DNA of 64,000 bases from Ichthyophis bannanicus (lineage: Eukaryota > Chordata > Amphibia > Gymnophiona > Ichthyophiidae). Of this stretch, positions 62,285 through 64,000 are shown piece by piece. The number at the start of each line of letters is the position of its first letter. Within the stretch, counting starts at the first letter, position 1. The stretch spans positions 1,666,626,800 to 1,666,690,799 of the forward strand of contig CM066031.1 in assembly GCA_033557465.1 (NCBI GenBank). Reading direction: 5' to 3'. The notes under the pieces were generated by a model that was not told the origin of the DNA, did no database searches, and saw nothing but the letters and a program-made list of their open reading frames with translations. Both the position numbers and the translations under genes were made by a program.

Positions 62285-62697
62285 CTAAAGACAGCTGAGG
62301 TCTATAAAATAATGAGTGACATGGATCAGGTAAATGCTAATCAGTTGTTTACATTTTCAAAAAATAGATAAAGTAGATTAGGGGACAGACAATGAAGCTA
62401 CAAAGTGGTACATTTAAGACAAATTTGAGAAAATATTTTTTTACTCAGGGCATAATAAAGCTCTGGAATCCATTGCCACTGGATGTGATAAAAGCTGGTA
62501 GTGTAGCTGGGTTTGGAAAAGGTTTGGGCACGTTCCAAATCCACTGCTTACCCCTGGGATAAGCAGCATGGAATTGATCTACCTTTTGGGATCCTGCCAG
62601 GTACTTGGACCTAGTTTTGCCACTGCTGGAAACAGGACACTGGGTTTGATGGTGTAACCCAATATGACAAATCTTATGTTCCTGTGTTTCCAGTAAG
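62285..62697 (+). mobile_element. CR1 LINE 3' end, old copy
   Basis: Broken coding text resembles the KIMSDMDQVNANQL and RKYFFTQGIIKLWNPLPLDV region of CR1 C-termini, then GKGLGTFQIHCLPLG-like text and the UTR CTTATGTTCCTGTGTTTCC. It is more diverged than the copies at 13449 and 29644. Confidence 0.8.
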
Positions 62698-62794
62698 CTC
62701 CTCTCAGGTTCAGAAGCAGGTAACTTTATTGTCATGACAATTGGTGTGCTGATATCCTTAGCCAAAAGTGTGGCAGTGGTCAAAAAACATTTAG

Positions 62795-62885
62795 GGGCCC
62801 TTTTACTAAAGTGTATTAGGTTTTTGCACCTAATGAGCATTTAGCGCAACAGCTAATGTGCGTTAAGTACAAAGCTTCTACGGGA
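62795..62885. repeat. TTTACTAAA-type MITE terminus
   Basis: TTA then GGGGCCCTTTTACTAAAGTG matches the terminal motif of the 60415 and 37477 MITEs. The opposite end is not clear. Confidence 0.45.
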
Positions 62886-64000
62886 ACTCTTAGGGGCATG
62901 ACCAGCATGTTCCCAACAGTTTACATGTGGATGCGTTCCCTAACACAGACCAGCTTTAAAAGGAAGCACACTGCAGAACAAAAGCCTCTTCAGCCTCTGA
63001 ACACTCCTGCTCTTCACCGGACATGATCCAGCATTGGGGGTAAAAGCAGGAGCTGCAAGCCCCTCCCGCTCCCTCCTCCAAGGCAGGATCGTGCCACAGA
63101 CCAACTTTAAAAGGAAGCACGCCTCCAGGCATGCCCGCGCCTGAGGGCCTTGCCTGAGGGCCCTTTGGCATGGCCCTTAGGCACAAATAAAGACTCATTA
63201 AATCGACATTTCCCAGGTAAAACAAACCTCCTATCCACCTCAGCCAACTGTTCGGAGACCGTTACGGTGTGAGGTCCTTCCCCCTTTTCTGAGCCGTGAT
63301 ACACAGAGAAAGGAGATCTAATCAAAGCTACAAATGAATCATCTTCAAGCACGCCAAGCTCATCCCCAGGACAAAGTAGCTGCCTTTAAATTCCAGCGAG
63401 CTACGGGGTGAATCCCTCTTTCAAGTCAGCACCGGGGCGGCAGCAGCACCAACATCAGCAAAGCCCCGAGGGAGAGGAAGCCCGTTTCTGCTCTCTACCA
63501 ACAGTGGCTTGATCCAGCATCAAGGTGAACAAAAGCCCTAAGGTTTCTTCTCCCCCAAAGACTTCCCTGAGCAGCATGTGCTCCCTAGCTCTGCCTTCTG
63601 CATCAGCTACCATCATTGGGGGAGAGCTTTAAATTCCAGTGAGCTATGGACGCACCCGCACCTGAGGGCCTTGCCAGAGGGCCCTTTGGCATGGCCCTTA
63701 GGCAGAGAACTTAGGTGGAAACGCTGCTGAAATTATCCTCACCTCCCACAACAGCACCCTCTTCAACACGAAAACTTCAAAACGTCTGCATATAAGAGAA
63801 GATACCAATTAGGACTAGTCCACAAAGCTCAATGGTAACCACTTTGTTGTTCATTTTCTGCATAACCTTTGCTGCATCATTCACATTTTCTGCATAACTT
63901 TGCTGTATCATTCGTGGCAATTTAACGAAATAGCGAAGACATCTGTTATCCCAGCCCACTGAACTGCCTTGAGCCCCGACCCACCAATTTAAACTAAATC
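62886..64000. repeat. Duplicated GC-rich blocks, no gene recognised
   Basis: GAGGGCCTTGCC..GAGGGCCCTTTGGCATGG..CCCTTAGGCA occurs at 63139-63183 and 63659-63704. TTTAAAAGGAAGCAC occurs at 62955 and 63107. TTTAAATTCCAG(C/T)GAGCTA occurs at 63387 and 63629. These are scattered direct repeats of an unknown element. Open frames here have no domain. Confidence 0.5.

Overview
The window is repeat-dominated, AT-rich vertebrate genomic DNA. I find no convincing host protein-coding exon, rRNA or functional tRNA. The mix of transposons (CR1, L2 and RTE LINEs, a Penelope-like element, DIRS tyrosine-recombinase retrotransposons, Ty3/gypsy, Tc1/mariner, hAT, tRNA-headed SINEs and many palindromic MITE-like repeats) suggests a large-genome amphibian, perhaps a caecilian. 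That species-level guess is inference, not something the sequence proves.

Layout. 1-2170 is the 3' end of a Ty3/gypsy-like element: a decayed integrase tail, a G-rich purine tract, and an unrecognised ~400-codon reading frame split by a SINE. 2310-2772 is an RTE LINE 3' end. 4864-12744 is one CR1 LINE (minus strand) split cleanly by a 5,967-bp DIRS element (5931-11897) with Gag, RT/RNase H/methyltransferase-like and tyrosine recombinase frames, inverted terminal repeats and a textbook internal complementary region. 12745-18560 holds more CR1 pieces and a decayed Tc1/mariner element (15066-16624). 19354-29640 is sparse: MITE-like palindromes, an L2 piece and CR1 3' ends. 30380-33150 is a second, non-autonomous DIRS element with its own complementary region.

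34253-38035 is a long CR1 copy (minus strand) with three nested insertions: an L2 3' end, a hAT element with a BED-finger frame, and a palindromic MITE. It abuts a Penelope-like fragment carrying a GIY-YIG endonuclease (38036-39107). 40440-41020 is a compact element with ~140-bp inverted arms, an exact 14-bp target duplication and a hammerhead-ribozyme-like core. 41818-42178 is a long polypurine tract. 43103-47050 holds CR1, two opposed L2 pieces and a non-autonomous hAT element. 48236-52530 holds two copies of a palindromic family, one carrying a nested hAT element. 54110-64000 holds further L2, CR1 and SINE copies and MITEs.

How the parts work together: these are layers of independent transposons. 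The useful relationships are nesting order (relative ages), a 3' stem-loop tail shared by L2 LINEs and a SINE (a likely trans-mobilisation signal), and two DIRS elements sharing terminal architecture (autonomous plus non-autonomous). The DIRS recombinase frame is the only large transposon gene that looks uninterrupted.
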